6,423 nucleotides of DNA from Acidobacteriota bacterium (GTDB lineage: Bacteria; Acidobacteriota; UBA4820; DSQY01), in assembly GCA_022759065.1 (NCBI GenBank), contig JAEMPZ010000131.1:1-6423 (forward strand). Direction: 5' to 3'. Position 1 is the first letter of the stretch. The number at the start of each line of letters is the position of its first letter. Below, piece by piece: positions 6,410-6,423 of this stretch. The notes beneath the pieces are model-generated. The model was given only the letters and a program-made list of their open reading frames with translations. It made no database searches and was not told the origin of the DNA. A program made the translations under genes and the position numbers.

Positions 6410-6423
6410 TCATTATCTGAGCA

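Noticed and set aside
6171..6413. 81-codon N-terminal extension of the thiouridylase-like protein
   Set aside because: It lacks family similarity, crosses a hairpin and repeat, and is contradicted by the GGAGGA/TTG start at 6170.

Overview
The window reads as an ordinary chromosomal stretch from a GC-rich bacterium, probably a deltaproteobacterium-like (Desulfobacterota/Myxococcota-type) or related uncultured lineage. Two things suggest this: a mitochondrial-type aconitase with bacterial expression signals, and a PP-loop tRNA-thiolation protein with a C-terminal NFACT-R-like domain, a combination I associate with such genomes. The assignment is an inference from protein families and is weak. 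There are no rRNA or tRNA genes, CRISPR arrays, insertion sequences or phage genes.

Layout. A promoter at 88-116 (TTGCAT, 17-bp spacer, TATAAT) and a strong ribosome binding site at 155-161 lead into acnA (165-2432, + strand), a complete 755-residue aconitase. A 111-bp gap (2433-2543) separates it from convergent genes. The gap holds a 7-bp repeat family arranged as an inverted pair that could fold as a terminator. The rest of the window is a compact four-gene minus-strand cluster, read from right to left: a PP-loop/NFACT-R tRNA thiouridylase-like gene (6170-5115, TTG start), an M50 site-2 protease (5099-4413), plsC (4416-3613, overlapping the protease stop by ATGA) and truD (3566-2544). Upstream of the cluster, 6171-6423 is non-coding. 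It holds a possible cluster promoter, a degenerate AATGAG repeat, a 10-bp GC-rich hairpin and, at the right edge, a perfect consensus sigma-70 promoter (TTGACA, 17 bp, TATAAT) pointing right to a gene outside the window.

How the genes relate. acnA is a stand-alone TCA-cycle unit. The minus-strand cluster has two RNA-modification enzymes (tRNA thiolation and tRNA pseudouridine 13) flanking two membrane genes (intramembrane protease and phosphatidic-acid synthesis). This looks like a housekeeping operon more than one pathway. I found no convincing new system. The points most worth a second look are the cysteine set and domain fusion of the thiouridylase-like protein, the perfect and partly symmetric promoter at the right edge, and the repeat-bearing intergenic gaps.
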